Shown: positions 9,522 through 18,243 of the stretch, one piece after another | How the letters are laid out: each line of letters begins with the position of its first letter | Position numbering within the stretch: position 1 is the stretch's first letter | Position numbers and translations under genes: made by a program | NCBI GenBank assembly: GCA_002420185.1 | Contig: DIHO01000006.1 | Coordinates: 50,347-114,346, forward strand | Source of the DNA: Opitutales bacterium UBA5694 | GTDB taxonomy: Bacteria > Verrucomicrobiota > Verrucomicrobiia > Opitutales > Opitutaceae | Length of the DNA stretch: 64,000 nt | Direction: 5' to 3' | Notes under the pieces: generated by a model | Database searches by the model: none | What the model saw: only the letters and a program-made list of their open reading frames with translations | What the model was told of the DNA's origin: nothing

Positions 9522-9890
9522 TTAGAAGGCATTACTGTAGCCAAGTAGAATCCACCAAAGAATACACGCAATTGGGAGATTTAGATCAACTGAGGTTATC
9601 CACCGTCGAAAAAGGGAAAAATCGGTATGAAATGAGATGCTAATGGTCACATTCGCAGTCCAAACATTAACCCCGGACAACGCTCTCAGCGAAAAATCCT
9701 TTTAGCAGGATATCAATTAACACCGGAAGTGCCCTGAGCAAAACGGCAGGCCACTACTTAAAATGCCGCATGGACATTGATATCTGCGAAGAGAGAGTCA
9801 CCGCTTAGACCCAAATGAAGCATAACAGCATCATATTTATGGGAATAACTAAAATGGATTGATTTTTGGGTGTCTGGAAAGCGAATGGGC

Positions 9891-10010
9891 TCAGCCTTGC
9901 GACCGGAGCACAAATATCGCTATCAGCAGCAAAATGAAAATCGTCATGAGGATATAAATTAGCTGTTTCGCTTTACGCCCCTTTTCAATCTGTTCTGGTG
10001 TTTCGTCCAT
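9891..10010 (-). CDS. 39-residue single-span membrane protein
   Basis: A very short gene: ATG at 10010, preceded on its own strand by AGGGAG about 4-9 nt upstream, and a TGA at 9891-9893. The product has a charged N-terminus (MDETPEQIEKGRKAKQ) and then one hydrophobic helix of about 20 residues (LIYILMTIFILLLIAIFVL), ending in RSQG. This charge pattern predicts a single-pass inner-membrane miniprotein. It diverges from the EVE-domain gene 21 nt away, so the two may share a promoter region. I know no named family. The ribosome binding site and clean helix argue against chance. Confidence 0.6.
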   Translation of the reverse strand: MDETPEQIEKGRKAKQLIYILMTIFILLLIAIFVLRSQG

Positions 10011-10031
10011 AGCTCCCTATCTTTATTTCCT

Positions 10032-10352
10032 ATGCTACACTGGCTCGTAAAGCAAGAACCCCAAACTTTTCCTTGGACCAGACTCCTCGATCATAAAAAG
10101 ACGATTTGGGACGGAGTCCGCAATTACCAGGCTCGAAATTTCATGAGAGAGCCGACAGCGACCGAGGGAGAACGGGTCGCCTTTGACTTAAGGGCCCTGA
10201 AATCCCCCAGGCAACCGGTTACCCTTAAGCGAATCAAAGCGGATCCTAGCTTGCAGGAGCTGCATCTCGTGCGAAATCCCAGACTTTCCGTCATGCCGAT
10301 CGAAGAAAAAGAATTCAAACACTTGCTGGACCTCGCTCAAACAAGCGCTTGA
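10032..10352 (+). CDS. EVE-domain protein with apparent internal deletion
   Basis: EVE (PUA-like) proteins bind modified nucleic acid bases. The N-terminus MLHWLVKQEP followed by TIWDGVRNYQARNFMRE is the classic first strand and aromatic pocket segment. The end, SPRQPVTLKRIKADP followed by LVRNPRLSVMPIEEKEF, is the classic C-terminal half. In normal ~135-155 residue members, about 30 residues lie between these halves, including the strand usually written as GDLVLFYHS and a VVGIAEV strand. Here ARNFMRE runs straight into PTATEGERVAFDLRAL. The frame is kept, giving 106 residues. I infer an in-frame deletion that removes part of the fold, so it may be non-functional. It precedes tyrA by 10 nt and may be cotranscribed. 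Confidence 0.75.
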   Translation: MLHWLVKQEPQTFPWTRLLDHKKTIWDGVRNYQARNFMREPTATEGERVAFDLRALKSPRQPVTLKRIKADPSLQELHLVRNPRLSVMPIEEKEFKHLLDLAQTSA

Positions 10353-10362
10353 ATCCCTCCAC

Positions 10363-11211
10363 GTGTTCGAGAAACTAACAGTGATTGCCCCAGGGCTACT
10401 CGGTGCTTCTATTGGAATGGCAGCTCAGCAACGCTCCATCGCGAAACGCATATCCGTGTGGGCCAGACGGGCCGAAGCACGACAAGTGCTAGAATCAAAA
10501 GACTGGTGCGATGAGGCGCCCCCCAGTCTAAAAGACGCCTGTTCCGGAAGTTCGTTAATCCTTCTCTGCGCTCCAGTAGAACGAATCAATGAACTCGCAT
10601 CAAATATCTCCCCAATACTCGATTCTAACCCGATTGTTACCGACGTTGGGAGCGTAAAAGGCAAATTGAGCCGTCATTGCCATTCGGTTCTAGAATCAAA
10701 GGGTCGATTCGTGGGCTCTCACCCCATGGCTGGATCGGAAAAAACAGGCATGGAAAATGCCGATGCGAATCTCTTCGAAGGGAACACCTGCTTCGTTACG
10801 CCCCTTGAAGAAACGGACTCCAGCGCCGCCAAATCCGTATCCGATTTCTGGATTAGTTTGGGAGCGAACGTATTGCAGGAATCACCTGAACGCCACGACG
10901 CCATCGTCGCAAACGTGAGTCACCTTCCTCACCTGCTAGCCTCCAGCTTGGCAAATTATCTATCGACTACTCTACCCGCGGCAGCAAAATTTTGTGGAAA
11001 CGGATTAAAAGACACAACCCGAATCGCTTCCGGCGACCCGCAAATGTGGCTAGATATTATTGTGCAGAATCGACCAGAGATCATTCGATCATTGGACGCC
11101 TTACAGAACGAAATCCAAAGTCTTCGGACTGATATCACAAACGAAGATTACTTCACGGTCTTTGGAAAGCTTGCTAAAGGGAAAGCGTTTCGCGATCAGC
11201 TCGATCCATAA
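10363..11211 (+). CDS. tyrA: Prephenate dehydrogenase
   Basis: TyrA oxidatively decarboxylates prephenate (or arogenate) on the way to tyrosine. The N-terminal dinucleotide-binding motif reads PGLLGASIG, with VTDVGSVKG and GSHPMAGSEKTGMENA typical of the family; the latter includes the active-site histidine. The C-terminal dimerisation helix region (VSHLPHLLASSLA) is present. The 282-residue length suits a monofunctional enzyme without an ACT domain. The start is GTG at 10363. The gene opens a tight run tyrA-aroA-cmk-plsC, so aromatic amino acid synthesis is coupled to nucleotide and lipid genes in one likely operon. Confidence 0.93.
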   Translation: MFEKLTVIAPGLLGASIGMAAQQRSIAKRISVWARRAEARQVLESKDWCDEAPPSLKDACSGSSLILLCAPVERINELASNISPILDSNPIVTDVGSVKGKLSRHCHSVLESKGRFVGSHPMAGSEKTGMENADANLFEGNTCFVTPLEETDSSAAKSVSDFWISLGANVLQESPERHDAIVANVSHLPHLLASSLANYLSTTLPAAAKFCGNGLKDTTRIASGDPQMWLDIIVQNRPEIIRSLDALQNEIQSLRTDITNEDYFTVFGKLAKGKAFRDQLDP

Positions 11212-11229
11212 GTAATCCATAAATTATTT

Positions 11230-12564
11230 ATGCAGGATCCCTATCCCATTCCACCCTTTACCGTTCCCGTTTCAGCCAAAGTCGCCGTACCGGGCTCAAA
11301 AAGTATCACCAATCGAGCGATCCTCTTAGCAGCTCTTTCGGAAGGTGAAACCCGTCTCGATAATTGTCTTTTTAGCAGAGATACAGAGATCATGATCTCT
11401 GCGATCCAGGATCTCGGTTTCGAAATCTCCAAAGATAAATCCCAGAAGGGGATAAACATCCGAGGTCTGGGCGGTCTCATACCGAACACCAAGACTAAAT
11501 TAGACATCGGTAATTCCGGTACATCCGCCCGCTTTCTAACTGCAATACTGGCCACCTGTCCAGAAGGCGATTTCGAGCTTGACGGAGACGCTGCGATGAG
11601 AAAGCGCCCCATCCAAAAGTTGGCGAATACGCTAATATCTCTCGGTTGCCGGATCGACACCTCCGATGGCTTTTTCCCTATTCGAATTCGCCCCCAGGGA
11701 CTCAAAGGAGGTAAAGCAACAGTCGATGCATCCGAAAGCAGCCAATTCGTTTCGGCTCTACTAATGGCAGCTCCTCTAGCTAAGGAGAAACTTGAAATTA
11801 AGCTTAGCGATTCTTCCATTCGGAGGGGCTACATCGCTTTGACGCTAAAGATGATGGAGCGCTTCGGAATTTCACCAGAAAAGCTGTCTGCATCAAATGA
11901 CAGCTACCAGGTCAATCCCGCCCCCTACTCCGCGCCTAGAAATGGCTATTTGATTGAAAGTGACGCATCTGCAGCTAGCTACTTCATCGCCCTTCCGCTC
12001 TCTACCGGCGGAGTGGTCGAAATCAAAGGTATCTACAAGGATTCCCTCCAAGGTGACATAGCATTCGCTCAAATCGCTAAACAAGCAGGCGTGACTCTTG
12101 AATGGAGAACAGATTCCCTCGTCGTCAGCACAAACCTTGGTTCTAATCCTATATCCCCTCTTTGCGCCAACTACTACGCTTTCAGCGACACTTTTATGAC
12201 TGGCGCGGCCATCTCGCCGCTGGCGAACAGTCCCACATTAATCGAGGGAATCGGGCATACGCGACATCAAGAATGCGATCGAATTGAAGCCATGGCCGCA
12301 GGATTGGCTAATGCCGGTCAGAACGTCCACGAGACGGAATCATCCATCGAGATAACGCCCTCTTTACTCAAACCAGCTACAATTGAAACTTACGAGGACC
12401 ACCGAATAGCAATGAGCTTTGGCATTCTGGGAAGTTACGACGCCCTGGGCAATGGTAAACCTTGGTTGAACATCGTCAACCCGCTCTGCTGCCGAAAAAC
12501 CTTCCCAAAATTCTTTGATGTTCTTGAATCGGCTCGAGAACAGAGTTTAGCAAATCAGTCGTAA
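11230..12564 (+). CDS. aroA: 3-phosphoshikimate 1-carboxyvinyltransferase (EPSP synthase)
   Basis: AroA joins phosphoenolpyruvate to shikimate-3-phosphate in the chorismate pathway. The 444-residue protein shows the substrate motifs GSKSITNRAILLAAL (N-terminal), NSGTSARFL (PEP loop), MRKRPIQKL, and late in the sequence EDHRIAMS. The two-domain inside-out barrel length is normal. The PEP loop has NSGTSAR where many enzymes have NAGTAMR, a change common to class II-like enzymes. It starts 18 nt after tyrA and belongs to the same transcription unit. Confidence 0.95.
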   Translation: MQDPYPIPPFTVPVSAKVAVPGSKSITNRAILLAALSEGETRLDNCLFSRDTEIMISAIQDLGFEISKDKSQKGINIRGLGGLIPNTKTKLDIGNSGTSARFLTAILATCPEGDFELDGDAAMRKRPIQKLANTLISLGCRIDTSDGFFPIRIRPQGLKGGKATVDASESSQFVSALLMAAPLAKEKLEIKLSDSSIRRGYIALTLKMMERFGISPEKLSASNDSYQVNPAPYSAPRNGYLIESDASAASYFIALPLSTGGVVEIKGIYKDSLQGDIAFAQIAKQAGVTLEWRTDSLVVSTNLGSNPISPLCANYYAFSDTFMTGAAISPLANSPTLIEGIGHTRHQECDRIEAMAAGLANAGQNVHETESSIEITPSLLKPATIETYEDHRIAMSFGILGSYDALGNGKPWLNIVNPLCCRKTFPKFFDVLESAREQSLANQS

Positions 12565-12678
12565 TCAATCACGGATTCTTCCGACCCGATTCTGGTCGAC
12601 GCTTAACTGAAACAACAAACAATATTTATCGAAATCCATCCTAGCACTTCATGAATGTAGACGTACCATACACACCTA

Positions 12679-13347
12679 GTGAACAAAAGTAAATTCATCA
12701 TCGTTGCTGTCGACGGAGGTGCCGCTGCCGGCAAATCATCAACTTCAAGAGCCCTCAGTCAACGTTTCGGTCTTATGCATGTGGATACGGGTTCCTTCTA
12801 CAGGGCGACAACCCTCAAACTCATGGAAGTAGCTGTATCACATGAAGATGAGGCCGCGGTAAGTGATGCCCTTTCTAAAATCACAATCGGAACTTCTATC
12901 TCCGGGAACACGGCTTACATTACCGTCGATGGGCGAATTCCCAATGCGTCTATCAGAAGTCAGGCCGTCAATGAGAAAGTTTCCAAATACGCTGCGCTTC
13001 CAAAACTTCGGACCTTTCTTTTGGACTACCAACGGTCTCAGGTGGAAGTCGCCAGAACAAATGGATTCAACGGTCTCATCATGGAGGGTCGAGATATTGG
13101 ATCCGTGATTTTTCCCAACGCAGACCTAAGGCTCTACCTTTTCGCAGATCCCGCCAAGCGCGCTCAACGCCGCGCTCAAGAAGGAATATCCGACAGCATA
13201 AAAAAACGGGACCAGATGGACTCTTCCCGTAAAACCGCCCCCCTTCAATGCCCCAAAGGAGCTAACCTGCTGGACAGCTCTGATATGTCCCTTGACGAGG
13301 TTGTCGAAAAAGTATCCAGCTGGATCGAGGAGATTATTTCGCCATGA
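12679..13347 (+). CDS. cmk: Cytidylate kinase
   Basis: Cmk phosphorylates CMP and dCMP with ATP. The P-loop is DGGAAAGKSSTSRAL near residue 8. The NMP-binding signatures HVDTGSFYR and EGRDIGSVIFPNADLRLYL follow, and the lid arginines lie in DPAKRAQRRAQE. At 222 residues it is the common bacterial length. The start codon is GTG at 12679. It is separated from aroA by 114 nt and overlaps plsC by 4 nt (ATGA), so cmk and plsC are translationally coupled. Confidence 0.95.
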   Translation: MNKSKFIIVAVDGGAAAGKSSTSRALSQRFGLMHVDTGSFYRATTLKLMEVAVSHEDEAAVSDALSKITIGTSISGNTAYITVDGRIPNASIRSQAVNEKVSKYAALPKLRTFLLDYQRSQVEVARTNGFNGLIMEGRDIGSVIFPNADLRLYLFADPAKRAQRRAQEGISDSIKKRDQMDSSRKTAPLQCPKGANLLDSSDMSLDEVVEKVSSWIEEIISP

Positions 13348-13991
13348 ATTTCGACAGTAAGGTTTACTGGGTAAGCTTCTGGCTCATCCGCAGTTTCTAC
13401 CGAAATCTCCTACTAGGGGAAGTCCAGGGCTTGAACAATATCCCTAGAACCGGCTCGATTATCCTAGCATCCAACCATGCTAGCCATCTCGACCCGCCTC
13501 TACTCGGATGCAATATCCTGCGTATCATCACTTACTTCGCTCGGAAGACCCTCTGGAAAAAAGGGATTGGGGCTGCCTGGATGGATGCTGTGGGAGCGAT
13601 CCCCATCGATCGCGATGGCGAGTCGGATATCAAGGCAATGAAGCGAACCTTGGCAGCACTCAAAAGCGGGGGAGTACTCACCCTCTTCCCTGAAGGTACT
13701 CGTAGCCCCGATGGTACGCTTCAATCCGCAAAACCGGGAATCGGCCTGATTGCTGCCAAATCGCAATCAGCGATCGTCCCTTGCCGCATCTTCAATGCTC
13801 ACAAAGCCCTGTCAAAAGAATCGAAGCTCCCCAACCTAAATCTCTCCATCCACATCGTATACGGAAAAGCATTACTGCCATTAGAATACGATCCGGGAAA
13901 GTCCGCTGGCAAGGAACGATACCAGAAAATCGCGGACAACATCATGTCCGCAATTAGTAAAATCAAACGCCCTCGATTAAGAGTACTCTAG
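13344..13991 (+). CDS. plsC: 1-acyl-sn-glycerol-3-phosphate acyltransferase
   Basis: PlsC-type enzymes acylate lysophosphatidic acid at the cytoplasmic face of the inner membrane. The catalytic HX4D motif is NHASHLD (about residues 50-56), the acceptor motif is FPEGTRSPDG, and a third block (GIGLIAAKSQSAIVPC) follows. The N-terminus (WVSFWLIRSFYRNLLLG) is a likely membrane-binding helix. At 215 residues it is a short, normal family member. ATG at 13344 overlaps the cmk stop. Confidence 0.92.
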   Translation: MNFDSKVYWVSFWLIRSFYRNLLLGEVQGLNNIPRTGSIILASNHASHLDPPLLGCNILRIITYFARKTLWKKGIGAAWMDAVGAIPIDRDGESDIKAMKRTLAALKSGGVLTLFPEGTRSPDGTLQSAKPGIGLIAAKSQSAIVPCRIFNAHKALSKESKLPNLNLSIHIVYGKALLPLEYDPGKSAGKERYQKIADNIMSAISKIKRPRLRVL

Positions 13992-14048
13992 CCTACTCCG
14001 ATCGCCAATTGACTGGTAGCAGGGGAGACTGAAAGCGGGTCGGACGAA

Positions 14049-14218
14049 ATGGGACTTTGGGCATTCACTGCTCTCGCTGGAGTTTTTGTTCTTTCGCTTT
14101 AATCTGTTTTCCCGCATGGCTTAGCTTTGCTCTCTTCGGCGTTGCTTCATTTAGTTTCCTTAAGAACCGCCTACCAGCACAAAACCAACAATGGGTAATC
14201 TACATTTTAATTTTCTAG
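14049..14218 (+). pseudogene. Possible frameshifted small membrane protein
   Basis: Just after plsC, a 17-codon hydrophobic start (MGLWAFTALAGVFVLSL) stops at TAA 14100. A shift of one frame then continues for 38 codons with a second hydrophobic stretch (ALFGVASFSFL) and a positive LKNR turn, ending at TAG 14216-14218. Joined, the two make a plausible two-helix protein of about 55 residues broken by one indel. The rest of the interval up to idi has no convincing gene. Confidence 0.25.
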
Positions 14219-14483
14219 TGGCCCACACAGTGGCCCGACTTCTCGCTTCTAACTGGAAACCGATCGGCCCAAACCAGTTGATAGTAAACGCAGCTTTCTT
14301 TCAGAGGATAGCAAAGCAATCCTCCCCCCAACTAACATGCGCTAAACGCTTTAAGTTGCCATTTTTAACGTTTTACGCGACTGTGAGCTCTGTGTGTTTT
14401 GTTCCTTGATGTGCTAAATTGTAGTATGGCGGGGTTTGGTATATTTCAACCAAGTTGAACTCTCATAATCCAGGGTGGAATAA

Positions 14484-14630
14484 AGCATCCCCAGGGAAAG
14501 TGCCGAGGTATTTTAAAGGTAGCGAGGAACCCACCGATACGTGGGGGGTCTGCGGAAATAGTCTTTGCCTTTCAGGATAAGCCTGTCATGTCCTTACATG
14601 TTTTATTTCCAAGGGTGCGGGATGGATGCT
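14484..14630. other. Possible structured RNA upstream of idi
   Basis: AGCATCC (14484-14490) is complementary to GGATGCT (14624-14630), which could close a ~147-nt folded unit. Inside it lies a hairpin with CCCAC (14530-14534) and GTGGG (14541-14545), and a small CAGG/CCTG hairpin near 14573-14585. I could not match it to 6S, SRP, RNase P or a known riboswitch. Strand and identity are open. Confidence 0.2.
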
Positions 14631-14748
14631 AGAAATTGAATAGTGTGCAAAACGTATTCCGTACAAAAAACACCAGTATGGGATTGTTTTGAATGACTGA
14701 TTTAGGTCACATGCCCAATTTAATCAAAATGGCTAAACCAATTAGTTG

Positions 14749-15318
14749 ATGTCTCTAGAATCTAATACGATTGAACAAGTTGTCCTACTAGATGACGAAG
14801 GTCGCTCCATTGGCACCATGCCAAAGTCTTGCGTCCATACTGCAAATACACCTCTCCATAGCGCGTTTTCCATATTCCTTTTCGACAGGAATGGAAAAAT
14901 GCTGGCCCAACAACGAGCCCATTCAAAAAAGACTTGGCCTGGGATTTGGTCGAATGCGTGTTGTGGCCACCCCGCCCCAGGCGAATCACACCAGACCGCC
15001 GCACGCCGACGCGTTCGTCAGGAACTTGGCATAGACAATATCGAACTCGAACTCGCATTGCCCGACTTTCGATATAGGGCGGAATTTCAGGGAATTGTAG
15101 AAAACGAGATTTGCCCAGTATTCATTGGTCTTTGCAATAAACAACCAATCCCCAATCCTACCGAGATTGCCGCCATCGACTGGGTTAACTGGAATGACTT
15201 CGCGGAAGCCTGCAACAGAAAAACCAATTCTCGATTCGACTTGTTCTCTCCTTGGTCGCTACTCGAAGGCAAACAGCTTCAGCAACAAGCAGTCATCGAG
15301 TCTTACGCCTTCGGTTGA
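14749..15318 (+). CDS. idi: Isopentenyl-diphosphate delta-isomerase, type I
   Basis: Idi interconverts isopentenyl and dimethylallyl diphosphate in isoprenoid synthesis. The Nudix-like fold is visible with LHSAFSIFLFDRNGKMLAQQRA, then TWPGIWSNACCGHP, which contains the catalytic cysteine, and ESHQTAARRRVRQELGI as the metal-binding helix. The second catalytic segment reads VENEICPVF. The 189-residue length from ATG 14749 is normal for type I; a TTG codon sits directly before the ATG. It stands alone, with no other isoprenoid gene nearby. Confidence 0.93.
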   Translation: MSLESNTIEQVVLLDDEGRSIGTMPKSCVHTANTPLHSAFSIFLFDRNGKMLAQQRAHSKKTWPGIWSNACCGHPAPGESHQTAARRRVRQELGIDNIELELALPDFRYRAEFQGIVENEICPVFIGLCNKQPIPNPTEIAAIDWVNWNDFAEACNRKTNSRFDLFSPWSLLEGKQLQQQAVIESYAFG

Positions 15319-15647
15319 AATCCTAAGTTATGTCGGCGAACCGCTAGGTCACCGATTGAGCTCTCAAACGAGCACCTGTATGCGAATTCGGAACATGGCT
15401 CTGCTTTAAAAAGAAACCCACGGCGAGAATTGCTGTAAAAGACAGGATCCATCAGCTCGATGGTAACTTGCAATCGCCGAGCGTCATACCTACATTTGCA
15501 GTCCAGTCGAACTAAGGACTGAAACAATCGAAAACCTCGCCGACTGAGCCGTATCCAGCTTTTCTATGCTCGTACAAACTGAAGTACATCTTTGATGTCA
15601 CAGGACCCCTAATTCACAGCCATTATGTACCTTTAAATTGGATACAT

Positions 15648-16634
15648 TTACTCCTTTCCATTGGTAGTGGCGACATCGAAAAGTATTTCGTATTCATCAG
15701 GAGTCTGCAAGTACTACCAGTCGCCCGACCTTACCGTACTCCAGCGATTTCGCCAAAGCTCAGCGTGCACTCCAAACTCTCAGAAAAACATGCGGTCGCT
15801 CCAAACAGTTCCTTAAATCATTAGTGAAGACAAATTTCTTCGATCCAGCATCAAGTCATCTGAGGTAATCCCTGCCAAACTGCAAAAAGTGGGAAATAGA
15901 TCCGACGAATTGCAAGCAACGTCGCTTGCACTCCCCGCCTCAATTAATCCCGTCCAACGCATGATACAAGGAACCCATAAACCACCTTCAAACAAAGTAG
16001 CTTTATCTCCGCAATATGGTAGTCTGCTTTCTCCGAAAACCGGATCCTCTCCATGGTCTGTGAGAACGATGACGAGTGTGTCTTCAGAAAGAACATTCGC
16101 ATCCAGGACCTCGATCACTTTTCCAATTCTGTCGTCAAATGATACGGTCATCGAGAAAAAGTCGATACACCCGTCTGTATGCCCGATAAAGGAATTAAAT
16201 CTGTGTCGTATCGTGAGTATCTCCTTCCCACTGTGACCCAAATGGTACTTTTCAATCAAGGCAGTGTCGTACCTCGATTCTCTCAATGTCTCAGCAATGG
16301 TCGTTTCACCCTGCTGAACACCGGTTTCCTAATTCTCATCCGCCATGGATTTCAATGCACTCAGCAACTGGTCTTTGGGCCAACAGGGATTCTGACAAGT
16401 CAGCAAACCATATCGTGAAGGAGTGCAAATCGACGAGGCCGAATATCATTGATCGAATTTCATCCCTTCGCTTGCCAGTCGACCAATATTAGGGGTCGGA
16501 ATCTCACTCCCGTAGCACCCGACAACGTTGATCCCTTGATCATCGGTGAAAGTGAAAAGGGTATTGTGCCGGTTCACGGCTAGCTGTTACGATACAAGCC
16601 ATAACAAGAAAACAAGGATTCGAAAAAGGCACAT
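15648..16634 (-). pseudogene. S1-family sulfatase, heavily decayed
   Basis: From ATG 16634 the frame reads a hydrophobic leader (MCLFRILVFLLWLVS) then TAA at 16587-16589. It continues with FTDDQGINVVGCYG and PTPNIGRLASEGMKFDQ, TGA at 16446-16448, and the intact sulfatase signature SSICTPSRYGLLT. TAG follows at 16329-16331, then GETTIAETLRES, KYHLGHSGKE and FNSFIGHT. All of this is in one frame. About 100 residues expected between FIGHT and DDRIGKVIEV are missing. DHGEDP and GDKATLFEGGLWVP are preserved. After the stop at 15813, sulfatase C-terminal text (VRSGDW, EYEILFDVAT) appears in another frame down to 15650. Three nonsense codons, an internal deletion and a frameshift make this a pseudogene. 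Confidence 0.88.
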
Positions 16635-17026
16635 AACAAAATCTCATTCAACCATTACCCGATAATCAAGACAGCAGATTTTCACAGGGTGGCTCCGGGC
16701 AGCCAAATCATTTTGGTAACACTAACATCAATCCGCGTTTCGAAATGTGCCTGATAAGGAACAGTGCAATTGCTAAATGAATAAAAAGGACTATCAGAAC
16801 TCACCAAGTGGATAATCTATTTTTAGAACCCAATGTAGGAGTACCTTCACGCTGCTATTATACTAGCCGAGCATCGCGGTGTAAAACAGTTCTATCCGTT
16901 TGCAGGCCTTATCATTAACCTAAACAATTCAGCAACCTTTAATCAAAGAGGCAAAATATTAAATTTATCTATGTACTCCGCGGAACCTGTGCTTGAGAAT
17001 AAACTTTAGTTCCAAATACATTCATT
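16635..17026. other. Intergenic gap, nothing recognised
   Basis: This A+T-rich stretch lies between the 5' end of the sulfatase pseudogene and the aldo/keto reductase. I see no open frame with family resemblance and no strong terminator. It presumably contains the promoter for the aldo/keto reductase. Confidence 0.4.
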
Positions 17027-18082
17027 ATGAAAAACCGATACTTAGGGAATTCCGGATTAGCCGTTTCACGCGTGTGCTTAGGCACCATGACTTTTGGAAA
17101 ATCCGATTGGGGGTGCGACCGGCAAGCTTCCCAAGAGATGGTTGATGCTTATATTGATGCCGGAGGCAATTTCATCGACACTGCAGATCTTTACGCAGAG
17201 ACCGCATCCGAAAAAATTCTAGGGACAACGCTAAAAGGAAAAAACCGCGACAATCTTGTAATCGCGTCCAAGTGCTGGTTCCCATTGAACGACACCCCGA
17301 ATGCCCGAGGCCTCTCTCGCAAACACATCTTCGAAGCCTGCGAGGCTTCTCTCAAGCGTATGGACCTAGACTACATCGACCTCTACCAGATCCATGGTCC
17401 CGACCCCTATACCCCAATCGAAGAGACCATGAACGCCCTTAACGATCTGGTAACGTCGGGAAAAGTAAGATACATCGGCTGCTCAAATCTCTATGCCTGG
17501 CAAATCGTCAAAGCAAACGGCTTGGCTCATAAAAACGGATACGCCTCGTTCATTTCAGGTCAGTACCTTTACAATCTAATCAGACGCGACATTGAAACGG
17601 AAATCATCCCCGCGTGCATAGATCAGGGAATGGGAGTCCTTTGCTGGAGTCCTCTAGCGAGTGGACTTCTTTCGGGAAAATACCGCGGAGTCGATATACC
17701 CGAACCGGGTTCAAGGTTTAAAGAAATGGGGGAAATCCTGAATGAAAGATTCGTCTGGAACGAGGCTCTCGAATTGGTGGGTCTGGTCTGTGAAATCGCA
17801 GAGGAACTCGGGAAAAGTCCCGTTTCCGTAGCTTTATCTTGGATACTAAAAGACTACGCTATTACCTCTGTATTGGCAGGAGCCCGCTCGGTTGAACAAC
17901 TCGCTCCGTCACTCGAATCAGGTGATTGGGATCTCCCCCCAGAGTATTGCGATCGGCTCACCCAAAAACTTCCGCGAGAGCATGGCTACCCTTGCGACTG
18001 GATGAAGATCACCCTCCTTTCAAATTTCACAAAAACTGAATACGAACCCAATCGAGCCCAGCGATTCCCGCCTTTCGCCTAA
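17027..18082 (+). CDS. Aldo/keto reductase
   Basis: This is an NADPH-dependent oxidoreductase of the AKR fold (YghZ/Kv-beta-like group). The catalytic tetrad is visible: Asp in FIDTADLYAE, the Tyr in the same segment, Lys in VIASKCWFP and His in YQIHGPDPYTP. The N-terminal YLGNSGLAVSRVCLGTMTFG and the cofactor end VLAGARSVEQL are typical. At 351 residues it is slightly longer than the common 320-330. There is no signal peptide, so it is cytoplasmic. The substrate cannot be told from sequence. It is isolated from neighbours and converges on the PhoD-like gene. Confidence 0.93.
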   Translation: MKNRYLGNSGLAVSRVCLGTMTFGKSDWGCDRQASQEMVDAYIDAGGNFIDTADLYAETASEKILGTTLKGKNRDNLVIASKCWFPLNDTPNARGLSRKHIFEACEASLKRMDLDYIDLYQIHGPDPYTPIEETMNALNDLVTSGKVRYIGCSNLYAWQIVKANGLAHKNGYASFISGQYLYNLIRRDIETEIIPACIDQGMGVLCWSPLASGLLSGKYRGVDIPEPGSRFKEMGEILNERFVWNEALELVGLVCEIAEELGKSPVSVALSWILKDYAITSVLAGARSVEQLAPSLESGDWDLPPEYCDRLTQKLPREHGYPCDWMKITLLSNFTKTEYEPNRAQRFPPFA

Positions 18083-18243
18083 ATAGATAAGTGATGGTAG
18101 CGGGCCATCTCCAAGCACCCATCAATGAGGAAAATCTTGTGGGCGCTCGGCGATAGATCCTATCTTAAAAATACCTCGGCCTTTTCCCCAAAGGTGTTTT
18201 ATTGTCCTCGGATAACCGATATTCGGTCAAGTACGCAGGCCTG

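Noticed and set aside
14191..14409. 72-codon plus-strand ORF between plsC and idi
   Set aside because: No ribosome binding site or family pattern; it overlaps the possible frameshifted membrane gene.
15648..16634. Stop-codon reassignment or programmed read-through to rescue the interrupted frames
   Set aside because: All three stop codons occur inside the broken genes, while intact genes in the window end with the same codons. Deletions and frameshifts are also present. Decay is the simpler explanation.
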